Assembly (NCBI RefSeq): GCF_000189635.1
Contig: NW_002476301.1
Span: 310,001-374,000, forward strand
Length of the DNA stretch: 64,000 bases
Direction: 5' to 3'
DNA from: Tetrahymena thermophila SB210
Lineage: Eukaryota; Ciliophora; Oligohymenophorea; Hymenostomatida; Tetrahymenidae
Shown here: piece by piece, positions 36,074-48,760 of the stretch
Layout: the number at the start of each line of letters is the position of its first letter
Numbering within the stretch: the stretch's first letter is position 1
Translations under genes and position numbers: made by a program
Notes under the pieces: model-generated
The model's database searches: none
What the model was told of the DNA's origin: nothing
What the model saw: only the letters and a program-made list of their open reading frames with translations

Positions 36074-37551
36074 TCATTAAGTTATCATTATCAAATCAAT
36101 TTTAATCATCGGAATAATAGAGCTGAAGCGTCTTTCAATTTTCTCAATAATCTTTTTGTTGTCGACACTATCATCTATTTTATATTTAGACCAAACTGCA
36201 AGGGTGAAGTCTTTTGAGACAACCATTTTCAAAAAATTTTCAGTGTCTGCAATTATTTTTTCAAAGACTTCATGACGATTCAAATATTCTATATTCCAAA
36301 TTTAGCTTGGGAAGCTTGATGAATTATAAAATTCTCTGATATCAGGATAAAATATTTCATCATATTAAGCAGATGCAGAATCATCTAGATTAACAACAAA
36401 AGTCTCTCCTTTTACCAAGACATTACTAAGATTCTTTTTTGTTTTAGCCTAATAAATATTTAAAAACGTTTGAGATTTGAATACAAATATTTGAATTGTT
36501 CAATTACCATATATTATTTTAATTGTTAGACATTTTATTTTTTCAACTAAAAGGCTTATCTTAAGTCAAAATCATACCAACTTCTTTTATCAAGTTGCTA
36601 AATCTAATTGAATATCTCGCTAATGTTAGCTCCTAGTCTTTTTTTAATAAATAATTCATTTAATTAATAGGTTTCACTTAAATATTTACTGCTTTGAGCT
36701 AAAAATTAAAGGAATTCTATTATTCTAATTGGATTTCTTTATCAACTAAGCTAAATCTTCTATTTTATTTACCTTTATTTAAAATACAAAAAAATATAAC
36801 TAATTATTTAGTGAACCCTATAAAAATTTAATATTCTTTATTATACATGTTAGTTTATCATTCATTTGTCAAAACCATCTTTTAATGTTTTAAAATCAAT
36901 TTACCTTTTCAAAGAAGAAAAGTTTCTGCTTTTTATTCTTTTCTTTAAGTAAGTTTATTTCATTTTTTCTTTTTATAAACTAATCAATTTCTTCTCCTGA
37001 TAAGAATGGATTGATAAACTAGTCGTTCGTCTTCATAAAATAATTGTTTTTGAAAATACCGCTTAAGACATTTCCCTTCATTAAATTAAATATTTATTAA
37101 TTGGCTGTTTTGAATTTTTTTAACTGCTAATATTATTTACAGAATGATGTCTAAAAGTACCAGCACCTTCAAATCTATTATTTCTCCATATACCATCATA
37201 TTCATCTCCATTTGACCACTTAAATTTTCCAGCTCCTTCCTTAACATTATATTTCATATTTCCTTCATAAGTAGATTTATCAGGAAACCAACATCTACAA
37301 ATACCATGCATTCTATCTTTATCCCAATACCCTTCATACTTGCAAAGAAATTCATCGCTTGTGGTTCCAAATAATTGTATACCAAATCCATGTCTAACAG
37401 CTTTTCCTTTATTAACAGCTTCCTAATCCTATTTAGGATCAAAAACCTAACCCTACTCATTTTAGTAAACTACTTCTCCAAAATATACTGATTCGTCCTT
37501 AAGCTAAAAGCAAACAAAATTGCTTTTATCCATTTAATCTATATCAAACAT
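36074..37551 (-). CDS. MORN-repeat protein
   Basis: Five exons on the minus strand: 37551-37141, 37075-36905, 36772-36690, 36637-36508, 36448-36074; 389 residues. Joins were chosen to keep frame and the repeat pattern; each intron starts GTAA and ends AG. Residues about 20-165 hold roughly four to five MORN repeats (YEGYWDKDRMHGICRCWFPD, YEGNMKYNVKEGAGKFKWSN, YDGIWRNNRFEGAGTFRHHS, LSGIFKNNYF). MORN repeats form beta-hairpin rods that bind membranes or partner proteins in cilia, basal bodies and cell-cortex structures. The C-terminal 220 residues are not recognised; they include a lysine-rich helical stretch, a Gln-rich part and a compact C-terminus ending IIPMIKIDLIMITQ. Cellular role unknown. 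Exon 3, 83 bases, is the weakest part of the model. Confidence 0.85.
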
Positions 37552-38309
37552 CTTATAAATTGTTATAAAGATTAGTATAATTAGTTTTTTTGAACTTTTT
37601 AATGAAATTTAAGTTTTAATATTTTATGATAAGTGAATAAGTTTTACAATCAATAATCATGGAAAATAATTCAAAAAATAAAACTCTATCTACCTGTTTG
37701 ATTTTAATTTTCATTTTTCAAATATAAAATAATTATAATAAATATTTTATTATTAACTTTTAATTAATTTTTACTTTTCAAAAAATATAGGCTAATACAT
37801 GCTTTATTCAAAAACATTAAATAAAATCCAAATGTTACTATTAATATGTTGCTAAATAGATTTATACAAATATTTAAAAATCAATAATATGTATTTTATT
37901 TCCCTTCATTAAATAATTAATATTTTAATTTTTAAAATATAGTGCTAAATTTTTTATGAATAATAATAAGTTAATATTTCTAAAATAAATTTTTTCTATT
38001 GAGAAAATTGTATTAGATAAGCTGTTTAGTTGTATTTTAAAAGAATATCTTGAGGGAAAAATTTTATTTTTTACTTGATTAATTGGTTTCGAAAAACAAC
38101 ATTTAAAACATTTGTTGTTTGCTTAAGTAAAATTACACAGATAGGTTAATTATTGTGGAAACACATAAACTTTTAGATTGATAAATATATTTTTGTGTTT
38201 TTTACTTTGGTAAATTTGTATTTTTCATTTTGAGTTACTTTTTTTCCTTTGATAAAATTTTTAAATTATATTTCAATAGGATTTACATTCTTTTGATTTA
38301 AAAAATTAA
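37552..38309. other. AT-rich intergenic sequence
   Basis: No gene, RNA gene or repeat is supported. Confidence 0.5.
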
Positions 38310-39471
38310 ATGAAGAAATCAAATAAAATTAAATGTATCTTTTTTGATGAACCTTTATTAATTGCAAGAAACTTTATTTAGTTATTTAAGAAATAAGATA
38401 AAATTAAATGGGCTTAAGGTGGTGGACGCTCTTACATGTAGTTTGTGGTAATAACTTACTATCATTAGTATCTACAAAAATCTTAAGCAATTTGTGTAAA
38501 ATTAACTCTAATTAATTATGATATTAAACTTTTACATAATACTTATTAAACATAATTTATTTTTCTTCATATCAGACATTTACAGTAAAAATGTTGAAAT
38601 TGTTTTGTAAAAAAAGAAAACTGTAGAAAATCCAACAAATTAGATATATACTATATATTGTTGAATCTCATTTTATTATGATTTATATTTCACCTTTACA
38701 TATAAATCAAGGTTTATTTAATGAAAGCATGATGATTTGGAAGTTTTAGAGGAAAACTTAAACAAAAAGATATTTAATTCTTCTAATGTACTTTCAAGGG
38801 TATTTTTGCTATTTAGTAACCGAAATTAAGTATAGTTGAAATTATTATTCCACTTTTAATAATGTCAGAGGAGATTTTTAGTACGCTTTAGAGTACTTTT
38901 TAAAGCGCAATATTTAAACTAAATATAATATCTTAATCTCACAAAAAAATAATTCAATAAATTAACTATAAATTCAGCTTTTTTATTATTTGATTCCATT
39001 TCTAAAACTCAAACGATACTTACAAAAATAGGATTAATAGCATAAATCCTCCGTATTTAAGAAAAAATTGGAGAAAAAAATGGATCTCTTGTTTTAAATT
39101 AAAAATTCTTTTATAAAGTTCAAATTGGAATAAAAAAGCATTTGAATGTATTCTAATCTATAGTTTAAATCGCAATTGGATTACAAATTCCGTTTTTAAA
39201 GAATAAAAAAAAAATACATTTTTTGGTAATAAAATGTCGAGCTTATAGAGATGTGATTTTCATTTCATTAATTTTTGTAAGTTGGGTGATCTAAATTTAA
39301 TTGCAGTAATCTAAATAATTTTTTTTGTGGGTATTCTAAAGAATATGTTTATACTTTATGTCTAGTACAAAAGAGTTTATTTTGACTTTGAATGATGATT
39401 TCCCATAAATATATATAATTAATAAAATAAAATTCAGATCTTCTCAGATAATTTTGACAATTAATTGAAGT
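38310..39471 (+). pseudogene. decayed or unresolved coding sequence, unidentified
   Basis: Several open stretches on the + strand look more like protein than their surroundings. One starts at 38310 with MKKSNKIKCIFFDEP and contains GGGRSYMQFVVITYYHQYL. Another lies near 39010-39230 (ILTKIGLIAQILRIQEKIGE, GIKKHLNVFQSIVQIAIGLQ). They are not in one frame and cannot be joined convincingly by introns. I do not recognise the family, so I treat the block as a probable fossil of a gene or mobile element with several breaks. It could instead be a gene whose introns I missed. Confidence 0.25.
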
Positions 39472-40240
39472 CCTCTTCAAAATTAGATTTTAGACAATTT
39501 AATTTGGTTTCATTCAAAATAATTTCTATTTATCATCATTAATAAGTCTTGTAAATTCAACCATTTATCACATTTGTTATGTATTTTGTCTCACTTCGAT
39601 TAATTTATTTAATCTAAGTACCACTCAAGTTGAATTTCTTTTATACACCTTCTTTCATAACTTTTTACAATAGCAAGATTTAATTCGAAATATTTTGATA
39701 AACAGATTGAAGTTGAAAAATCGCCAGCGATAATAAGAAAAAAAAATTTTTCTTTTAGTTAACTTTATGTATAAGAATTATCTTGAATGATTGAAAGATG
39801 CAATAAATTTCATATCTATGTCACTTTGTTTTTTATTGACGCTTTATCTCTATAGCAGAAAAAGTATATATATTAAAACTAAATTTCTTCAAGTGTGAGT
39901 GATCAGAATTTAATCACAAAAAAAAAATTAGATTATTAGATTCATTCAATCTAATTCATTCGCAGCCTTCGCTTTTTGCTATCTCTAATTATTAAAGATA
40001 TCCAATCTAATATCTAAACAGATTTAATAAAATTTCAATCAAAATCCCCAATCATTTGCCTAATTTGAGGGATTTTATGTGATTATTTTTCTTGTATTAA
40101 AAGTTATTTACAGTGAATGTAGGTCCTAAAACTTAGTTCAGTTTTTGGTAATATTATAAATACATCCTTTGAGTTTCTGAAAAATTATAATTAAATTAAA
40201 ATATTCAAAAAAAGATTACTTTAAAAAGAAAAACAAATAA
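39472..40240. other. intergenic sequence
   Basis: Slightly less AT-rich in places (39950-40010, where TTCGCAGCCTTCGC occurs) but without a supportable gene. The last 100 bases are the leader of the secreted-protein gene. Confidence 0.5.
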
Positions 40241-40693
40241 ATGAAAGCTATCCTCATCCTCGCCCTCTTGGCCATCACTGCCACTGCTTCCTTGAGAGAC
40301 AACAAGTGCTTCATGGATGCTGCCGGTTCTACCGTCTTCACCATTGCCAACACCATCAAGGAAATGACCACCATTGAAAGCTTAGACTAATACGAAGACA
40401 TCATGACCCAAGTTGCTAACTTAAAGGCTGCTTACCTCCACTGCAACATCTAAGGTCAAGCCAACAAGGGTTTCTCCTCCCTCGATAACATCCTCTAAAA
40501 CTTAGGTGAAGGTAACCTCTTACTCTCTCAATGCACTCAAGACCTCGGTGGTCTCTTCTTGATCGCTGACACCATCGTTGAAGACCCCAAGGACCTCACC
40601 AACGATATCTTCGCCACCATCTTCTCCCTCCTTATGGGTAAGTAAGCTTATGGTGACTGCGGTCAATTCATCGCTTTCCTCAGATCCCTCTGA
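40241..40693 (+). CDS. small secreted protein with extreme codon bias
   Basis: Intronless, 150 residues, ending TGA 40691-40693. The first 16 or so residues (MKAILILALLAITATA) are a textbook signal peptide. The mature part is mostly helical and has five cysteines (NKCFMDAAG, LHCNIQ, SQCTQD, GDCGQF and similar), suggesting disulfides. Third codon positions are dominated by C, so the gene is far richer in GC than anything else in the window (ATC, ACC, GCC, CTC preferred; Gln by CAA or TAA). In Tetrahymena such bias marks very highly expressed genes such as histones and ribosomal proteins. I do not recognise the family. A major secreted or granule protein is a reasonable inference. Confidence 0.88.
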
Positions 40694-42239
40694 GCAATAA
40701 TAAATAAATACTACTAACAAAATTATGAATATCTAAAATATGTTAATTATTTATATATTACATAATATTTGTTAATTATATTGCTAAAAAATTATTAAAA
40801 AAATATAAATAATTCTATCCAAATACATAAAATGTTAATTTTAATTTATAAAATATTGCTTAAAGCTTTTAAGTGATTTAAAAATATGATAAATTTTCAC
40901 TATTCTTTATTTTAATTGTTGATAACTCTTTTTTTTGCTTTAAAAAATAGCTTCTTTCAAAATAAATCCAATTAATCTGTAAAAAACATAAAGTAAAAAA
41001 AGTATAAAAGAATTTATTTAATTTTTAGTAAATTGATTCATTTACATACCTGTTAATAAATTATAAAACCCATCAATAATTTTTAATATGTTTACTAAAA
41101 ATACCAATAATAAATCTAATAAATCAATAAGCAAATAAGGCAAAAAAAGAGTAGGTACATAACTACTTAAAAACTTCTAAAATCCTTGTAAGATTAATAT
41201 ATTTATTTTAAGTGGCACGAAGATATTTTGTAATAAAAAATAAAAAAATATAAGATTTTTTATTATTTTTTATTATTTTTTAGATAAATCTAAAAAAATT
41301 AAAATTTAAATATAACTAAAAATATATGTATCAACATTTTAAATTGATCAATTTAATTAAAATGCTTAAGTTTTTTCATCAAATTACAAAGATTTGTATT
41401 TTTTTAAAAACTGGTTTTAATTTATGAGATTAATTAAAATCCTTAAAATATTTTTACATTTATTTTAAGTATTGAAAAGGTAGATATTTAGATTTTTTGA
41501 ATAAAAAAAATTAAAAACATATTTTTTATTCTTATTTTCAGTTATTTTTTAGATAGTTCTTAATTAAATATTTAAATATGAGTATAAATCAACTCTTAAT
41601 TTATATCAAAATATGTTAAATCAGTAAATTTAATATGAATAATTAAGTTTTTTTAATTTAATAAAAGATGTTTATTATTTATTTTAGATACCTAGTATTA
41701 AATTTAAGAATTTAAATCTTTTTGCATTAACTTTTAGGAAATTAGATTTTAAAATAAATAAGTTATCATTCATTTTTATCTTAAATATCATCATTATTTA
41801 AAAAGAAATAAGAAAAAATTTTAAGATATTATAAAAGCATTATTAAAAAATCTTTCTTTTTTTGCATTTTTTATTATATCAAAAAAATAGTTTAGGCTTT
41901 TTTATTTTAATTTAACCAATTAATTAATAATTTAAAATGTGTTATATGCAGTTAAAGTAGTTTATTTTCAGAGGCATATTTTAAAGTTTAGATAATTTTT
42001 TAGAAAAAATTCTTATTTAAAAGCACTTTAGTAATAAGTTATAATTTTTATTTTACAATTGTTAAACTGAAATGTTAATTGGTCATCTAAAGTTGGGTTT
42101 GTAAGCTCTATTACTTACTCTCTAATTTCTAGTATTCTTTTATTAAACAAAAAGATTAATTTATATGCGTATTTTGTCGCTTTAATAATTAATTAATTTT
42201 TAAAGAATTAATTAAAGGTTTTTACAAAGTTTCTAAGAA
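40694..42239. other. gene-free AT-rich sequence
   Basis: About 1.5 kb of extremely AT-rich DNA with simple repeats (for example TTTTTATTATT runs near 41255-41280). No coding frame, RNA gene or repeat family recognised. Confidence 0.6.
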
Positions 42240-42876
42240 ATGAAATTTATAGTACTATTATGTATTGTTTTATCCATATCTACAATTAGATGTGAATGCT
42301 TAAAAGAATGTTGCAAAACTTTAGCTGAAAGACCTGCCCTTTCTTACACCTTTTACTAAGATACAGGTCGCTTTACTGGTGGTACTGGAAAATGGGCAAT
42401 TGAAACTAGAAGTATATTACATATCATTCTTTCCCTAAAATTGATGTTAACTTAAAATGAATTTTTAATTTTAATACAAAATTATACTAAAAGCTTATTC
42501 TGGACAAGGAGAAGGCTACTTGAATCCTGCAAAATAATGTGTGGTTAATGTAGGTGTTTTACCTGCTAATACATACAAACTTGGTTATTGCAAAGATCTC
42601 ATGCATGAAACTACAACCAGACCTTGTTCTTTCTACTTAGATCCTTAAGATGAAAGTAAAATGTGTGGAAGAAACGATTTCTTTATTCATGGTTGCTAAT
42701 GCTGCACTGAAGGTGATACTACTTAACCTCCAGTTGGTGGATGCTCTGCTGGTTGCATCATTATGAACATCGAAAACAGACAAAAATTAAGAGTTGGAGA
42801 TATTGTCCATGTTGTTAGTCATGATCCTAATAAAGCTTTTTTATAAGAAATGCCTATTGAATAAATTGATGCTTGA
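42240..42876 (+). CDS. secreted Tlde1/DUF2778-like protein
   Basis: Two exons, 42240-42411 and 42494-42876; 184 residues. A signal peptide of about 16 residues (MKFIVLLCIVLSISTI) is followed by a cysteine-rich mature protein with about 13 Cys. The core matches the Tlde1/DUF2778 family: a YSGQGEGYLNPAKQCV block (family: GNG..RNNP), a VLPANTYKLG block (family: GPIPEGTY), then GRNDFFIHG and, after a Cys-rich loop, GGCSAGCIIM. The His of FFIHG and the Cys of SAGC are the catalytic pair of this L,D-transpeptidase-like fold, which in bacteria cuts or modifies peptidoglycan peptides. Tetrahymena has no peptidoglycan of its own, so the expected target would be bacterial walls in food vacuoles or outside the cell. 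Intron and codon use are ciliate-like, so any transfer is old. The function is inferred, not shown. Confidence 0.78.
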
Positions 42877-43543
42877 TTAAAAAATCTTTTTTTTCTCCAA
42901 TAGAAATTTTATAAGATAATTACATTTTTATAGTTTTTACTCTAAAACAAGTTAAAAATTAATTATTTAAGATAATAATATTTAGAACCAAATAATTATA
43001 TAATTTACCAAATATATATTGTCAAAAATTTATTAAAACTAAGTAATCAATAATTTGAATGACTGAATAAAAAAATAGATGGATGATACTGTTTATTTTA
43101 TCTATCGAATCTTTAAAATTATTTTTTTTTTTAAAGAAATTTTTATTTTTAAATAAATTTTATTTTATAACTTATATTTTTTAATATTTGATTTTAATAC
43201 AGAGTATTTATGATATTTATATTTATATTTGAATTTTAAAAATGATAAGGAATGATAAAAATTTTCTACCTTTGAAATATGTAGAACATAAAAATAATTT
43301 TTCCTTTTTTATAAATAGCTTTATTAAAAGAAATTAACTTCTAGAGTAATAATATATTTAATATAATTTTATAAAACTTAATATAGATTTGGATATAAAG
43401 TAATAAATAGTTTTTAAATAGTATAGGTTTATTCATATAATATTTAATTTGATAACTCTCATTATTAAACATTTTAAGTTTATTAATTTTATTAACTCTT
43501 TTATATTTAGATTTACTAAAAATTAAATTTTTTTAATTTTCTT
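42877..43543. other. AT-rich intergenic sequence
   Basis: Region between convergent genes; nothing recognised. Confidence 0.55.
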
Positions 43544-45788
43544 TCATGAAAGATAGTTATTTATCATATCATCATCTTCACCTTAATCTAATTAATCTTC
43601 TAAGCTTGATTATTAAAGAGACATTTGTCTTGAGATGTGAGGCTAGAGTGGTAATTATTAGTCTTAATCTTAATTTCTAAAGAAATCTTCATAATTAGAT
43701 TAATTTAAGGAATGGTTATTGTTGTTGTTATTATTATTATTATTACTACTACTACTATTATTTATGTTATTATTAATTTCCATTAAAGGAATTTCTATTT
43801 AGCTTGCTATATCTCCATTTTCTTCAATATATGGTTCTTATTTAGGGAATAAAGGCTAATTACTATTACTGTTATTATTATTATTATTATTATTATTAGT
43901 ACTTTAGATGCAATATTAGTTTTAGAAATTTGTTGTTATTCTCTGTGCAGGAACCTATGGATAGTAATAAGCATTTTATTAATTTTAAGGATATAAGTAA
44001 GGTTAATAATTTGGAGTTGTGTAAGAAGATTAATTGTAGTATATAGGATTTTAATGGGGAAGTTAATACATATTCTTAAATCCATAAGCTGTTCCATAAA
44101 ATTGTTAATTTTATTATTAATGGACAGGATACCTATTGTAATGGATTGGAGTACTTTATTATTAATTAATTGGTACTTATTATTATCCTATTTGAGGAGG
44201 AGCACTCATTTGTTAATGTAACTAAGGTAGGTTACTTGAAGTAGCATTGTTTTCCATTGAAGAAATATTTTAATTTTATTGGATTTTAGTTTGAGTTTAA
44301 GCCCTCTTTTTATTTTTATTATCTTTTGAGATTTTACTATTTATAATTCCAACAGAAGAGCCTGAATTTTCTTTTCCTGCTGATGAAGACTTATTTTCTT
44401 TATTATTTTTACTGCTAGTTTTGTATTTGCTTTCTTAGTTATTTTCTTATTAAGAAACTAAATTTGTTTGTTACTATTGTTAGTAGGAAACTTAAGAATT
44501 TTACTAGTTAGAATTTTGCTTTAGATTGTCATTATAAATATTTTATTGGCCAAGATTATTTGCATTACCTAATATAAATTAAGAAAAAAATAAATTAGTA
44601 TTTTTAATTAAATACTTTTTTTAAAATATTATAAAAACTCAAATATTTAAAAACGAATTTGTAAATTAACTAAGAAAGTAGAATAAAAAGAGTTTATATC
44701 ATCAAATAATTAATTTAATAATAATATTTGAGAACAAGCATTTTTGTATTAGCCTTAATAAATAAAAATATATTTTGCTTTTATCAATAAAGCTTTTATT
44801 GAGTAGAAATAAAATTTGTTAAGTAAATTTAATTAAAATAGTGGTAAATAAATGCCAAGCAATCAAGTAAATTTGATTTCATAAAGCTCTTAAAATTGTT
44901 GAAAAGTTAAAATGAGTAAGTGTTTGTTGAGCAAAAATAACTTCTGATCAAATATAATTTTATTATTGCTTATTTAAAAAATAAAATTAATGCATTACTT
45001 AAAGGAGCTTTGGAGTTTGATGCAACTACATTGTTACTAGATGAGGTATATGCTATGTTTGAACACCTAGACTAAAGAATATTATGGCTATTATCACTCA
45101 AGAATCTTTAGCTTTAGTCAAATGCTCCTTGGTCTCTATTTGACTAGGGATAAACAAATTAGGGTTGCTACTAGGTAGAAGAGATATCAGCATTATTCTT
45201 ATTATGTGACCAAGAGCCTTTTAGATATTATTATTGCAATTATAGTTGTTGTTCATAGTATCCTGCATCGTATTTTTGAGGGTTTTCTCTCTCAACAGAA
45301 GAAAATTCACAAGCTTTTCTATTAAATCTAGTCTTTTCTCCTTCTATCATAGCTCTTTGAATAGTCTTTTCCTATTCCTAAACAAGTTATTTCATATGCA
45401 GTATGTGCAACTCAACTTCAAGATCATCTGAAGGACAGGTTAATTGATTTACTATTTTATCAATAACTATTTTAGTATATAAAGGTGTATTAAGAAGAGT
45501 TTGTTAATTATTAGTTGAGTAGGAGCTATTATTCTACTTTTCCTTTTCTTAGTCTAAATGCTCTGACGATCTCTTTAATGACAGGAGATATTGCTGCTAT
45601 TGTTGCTAATACTGTATCTAGCTCTTATTTATAACTTCCTAAATATTTATATCTTATGTAATGCTAGGAATGCATGGAATATAGTTAAAAAGGACATGCT
45701 CTTCAGTTTATAATTGAAGCTTATCATGATTTAATGACTTTGAAGATTTAAAGTTATTTTTTTTAGAAGAAGGAGAATGGGAAAACAT
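43544..45788 (-). CDS. unrecognised Gln/Asn-rich protein
   Basis: Two exons on the minus strand, 45788-44999 and 44568-43544, separated by a long intron of 430 bases; 604 residues. Exon 1 encodes a Gln-rich start and a helical, partly globular stretch (including NTPLYTKIVIDKIVNQLTCP and ELHILHMKQLVQEQEKTIQR, likely a coiled coil). Exon 2 encodes a long disordered region with Gln, Asn, Tyr and Pro runs (poly-Asn and poly-Ser/Asn tracts) and an acidic C-terminus. No recognisable enzyme domain, signal or membrane segment. Prion-like composition of this kind is common in RNA-binding and transcription proteins, but that is only a compositional argument. The start at 45788 was preferred over an in-frame ATG at 45923 because the extra residues are AT-driven Lys/Ile. 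Confidence 0.68.
43717..43762 (-). repeat. trinucleotide run coding poly-Ser/Asn
   Basis: TTATTG/TTATTA/TACTAC run, read on the minus strand as consecutive Ser and Asn codons. Confidence 0.75.
43861..43899 (-). repeat. trinucleotide run coding polyasparagine
   Basis: TTA/TAT-type triplet run in exon 2 of the Gln/Asn-rich gene, read on the minus strand as AAT codons (Asn). Confidence 0.75.
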
Positions 45789-48300
45789 TTTTGCGGAAAT
45801 TCTACTTACAAGAAATGTGTATTTATGTATGTATTTAATAGGGATTTTCTGTATAGTGATTATATTAATAATAATATAAAGCTTTTTACTCTTTTTTGTT
45901 TTCCTTAATTTTTTACAAACCAATTAATTAGTTTTTCTTGATTAAAAATAATAATTTGATGTATCATTCATTCAATTCATGAATTATAAACAATTTTAAT
46001 GTAAATTAATAAACAGTAAATTGAAAATCTCAATTTTAAAATTTTAATCTTAATTTTTAATAGTGATTCTTATTTAGCTCAAACAAGCATTTCTAAATAT
46101 AAATTTTAAGATTAATTTTTATCTTGAATATATTTTTTCATTTTAATAAATTTGTGAAATTTAGTAGGAATCAATAATTATTTCATTTTTATTTAAATTA
46201 ATGTAATCGCATCTTAAATTTAATATTAATTATGTATTTTTCTTAAAAGACTTATTTTTAATTTCCTAAATACTAATTAAATGTAATAAATAAAAAATAA
46301 TTCTATGCCTTAAATATTCTTAAATTTTAAAAAATAGAAATTTATAATTTTACATATCATAAAAATTATAGTTAATATTCTATTGGACACAAAATAAATA
46401 ATTAAAAAGAAAAACTACAAAATAATAAATTGTACTGTTAAAAATAAATAATAGATTAAATATAAATTTTTTTATATTTTTTTTACATTTGATGTTTAAT
46501 AATTTTTTTTTTTAGTTAAATGTCAAAATTTATGTTTTAAATAAATTATTAAATAATAATCTAAATACATTAAAAATTATAATAAAATATGTTTGATTTA
46601 TGCTTTGTATTAGAGTAATGTAAATTATTTAAATAATTAATTAAATTAGATAATAAATTTATTTCCTCTAAAAGATATTTTTATTTTTTAATATGTTTTA
46701 AATAAAAGAAAAATACTCAAATTTTTTTGAAAAATATTTTTTTTTACATTTCTTAGTTTATAAAACGCACAAAACTCTCTAAATTTATATATTTTTTCTA
46801 AATTAGATAATTATATTACTAAAATTTATTTCTTTGTAGTTAAATCAATTAAAACATTCGAGCAAAATAAAAAGCTTTTATAAACTTAGATTTGGTTTTT
46901 TGAAATAATCAGAAATTTTAATTAATAATATAAGCACCTTAAATTTTTACAAAAATTTATATTTTAAAGGATAATTGTCTTAAAATGGGTGTAAGGATAA
47001 TAATTTTTTTCGCCTTTAAGTTAGAAAGCTTACTATCTTTTATGTATTTATATCATAGCATATTTTTATAAATAAATGAATTATTCAATAAATTAAATTT
47101 ATCAAAGAATTAATTTATTAAAAACAGTTTAATTTCAAAATCATAAACTTTTAAATAGATAAAAAAATTTAGTTTATAATGATAGTAAAAAATATTGATT
47201 AAACAATAAATATTATAGTCAAACATTTAGTTATGTTTATATTTGATAATCTAAAATAATAATTCAAAATTATTTAAAATTTGGGAATAAAACAATATCT
47301 TTATTATAAAATAAATAATTTAGGGTTTTTATTTTTAAAACAAACTATCTATAATCATCTATTATAAAAATTTATTTTAAAGATTGAAGAAATAATTTCA
47401 GAAAAATAATTTAAATAGAATAGAATATAAAATTTAAAAGATTATACTAAAAGTTGTAATAAATTGATGTTTTATTTGTGATATTTAAAAAATCAATATT
47501 TATTTTCAGAAAAATATTGTTAAATATTTTAGTAAAATTTTGATTAATTTAAATGTTTAATATTTTTTGATGATTCAACTAATAAAAAATGTAAAATTTT
47601 AGATTGATCAAAAGAAAAAAATACTCAAATATTATCTTTTAATTACTTTATTGAATATTATTTTGTAATAAGTAATTAACATTATAACATAAATTTGATA
47701 ATAATTTAATATATAAAAGGCAAATACTTTTAGAACTTATTCATCACTTGATTGGTGTGATGTTATTTCAATATTATATAATAGTAGCAATGAATACCAT
47801 AGAACAAATATATTAAGGTAAACAATATAAATACTATATTTTTACAAACAATAATATTAATCTGAATATATTATTTGATAAAAAAAATTGATTATCTCCT
47901 CAAATATGATAATAATAGTATGCAAAAATATACATAGATAGAAACATTTATTTTGCCAATTATTTAAGTTTATTTAGTATTATTCTCAATAAGGTAATTA
48001 ATTATTATAATTTATTTTGTTCATTTTACATTTACTTTATTTATAAATCACTATGATTGATTGCTTAGGGCTGCTTAGATTTACATTTTTTAAATCAACT
48101 CTTTTTCTCAAATATCTTTTTTTATATGCAAAAATATTTTTAATATTGAAAAAATTTATTTGTAAAATCTCTTTTTTCAGCTTAATCTGATTTGGAATAT
48201 ATGAAAATTTTTTTATTTATTTCCTATTCTTTAATTTAAAATATTTTTAAAATTAATAAATTACTGCTGCCAGCTTTAGTCATTTCGTGCATTTTCATCA
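45789..48300. other. gene-free AT-rich sequence
   Basis: About 2.5 kb with very low GC, long homopolymer runs and only short chance frames on both strands. No RNA gene or repeat family was recognised. Confidence 0.6.
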
Positions 48301-48760
48301 AAGCATTTTATTAGTCCATTAAGATTGAGAAGTATGTAGGAATGACTAAAAAGATGAAGGCTATTTAATATTCATAAATAGAAATTAATTTTTAGAAGTT
48401 AAAAATTGATATTAATTTTATCTAATAATTTGAAGAAAATATTATTTTATCATAGAAGCTAATCTAAAATGTATATATAATCCATAATGAAAATAATTAA
48501 TTTTTTCGCTTTCAATCCTTAATAAAAATTAAAAAAGCTTACAAGTAGTTCCAACCCATAAGCATTTGCCCATCTTTCTGTAAAGGAACATTAACTTGCT
48601 AGCTACAACTGCGTAGACTCTTTATAATCTACCTAATAATCCGACTTTACCGCTTCCAGAGGTAGCTAAAGCTGATCTAGAACCATAAGATGAATTAAAA
48701 GATTAGTTGGATTATCTCATCATTTTTTTATAATTTATATATATGAAATATTTGTATTCT
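48301..48760 (+). pseudogene. possible relic of an ESCRT-III (SNF7-family) gene
   Basis: Two pieces in different frames recall the Vps24/CHMP3 or Vps2/CHMP2 family. One reads VGMTKKMKAIQ followed by a charged helix (48337-48480). The other, near 48600-48720, reads LLATTAQTLYNLPNNPTLPL then PEVAKADLEPQDELKDQLDYL, like the Pro-rich linker and C-terminal MIM helix of those proteins. No start exon was found, and the pieces cannot be joined by a good intron. It may be a decayed copy, or a gene whose upstream exons I missed. Weak match, judged by eye. Confidence 0.2.

Noticed and set aside
40520-40720. Minus-strand acidic frame opposite the secreted-protein gene
   Set aside because: The + strand frame has a signal peptide, cysteines and coherent codon bias; the opposite frame is its shadow.
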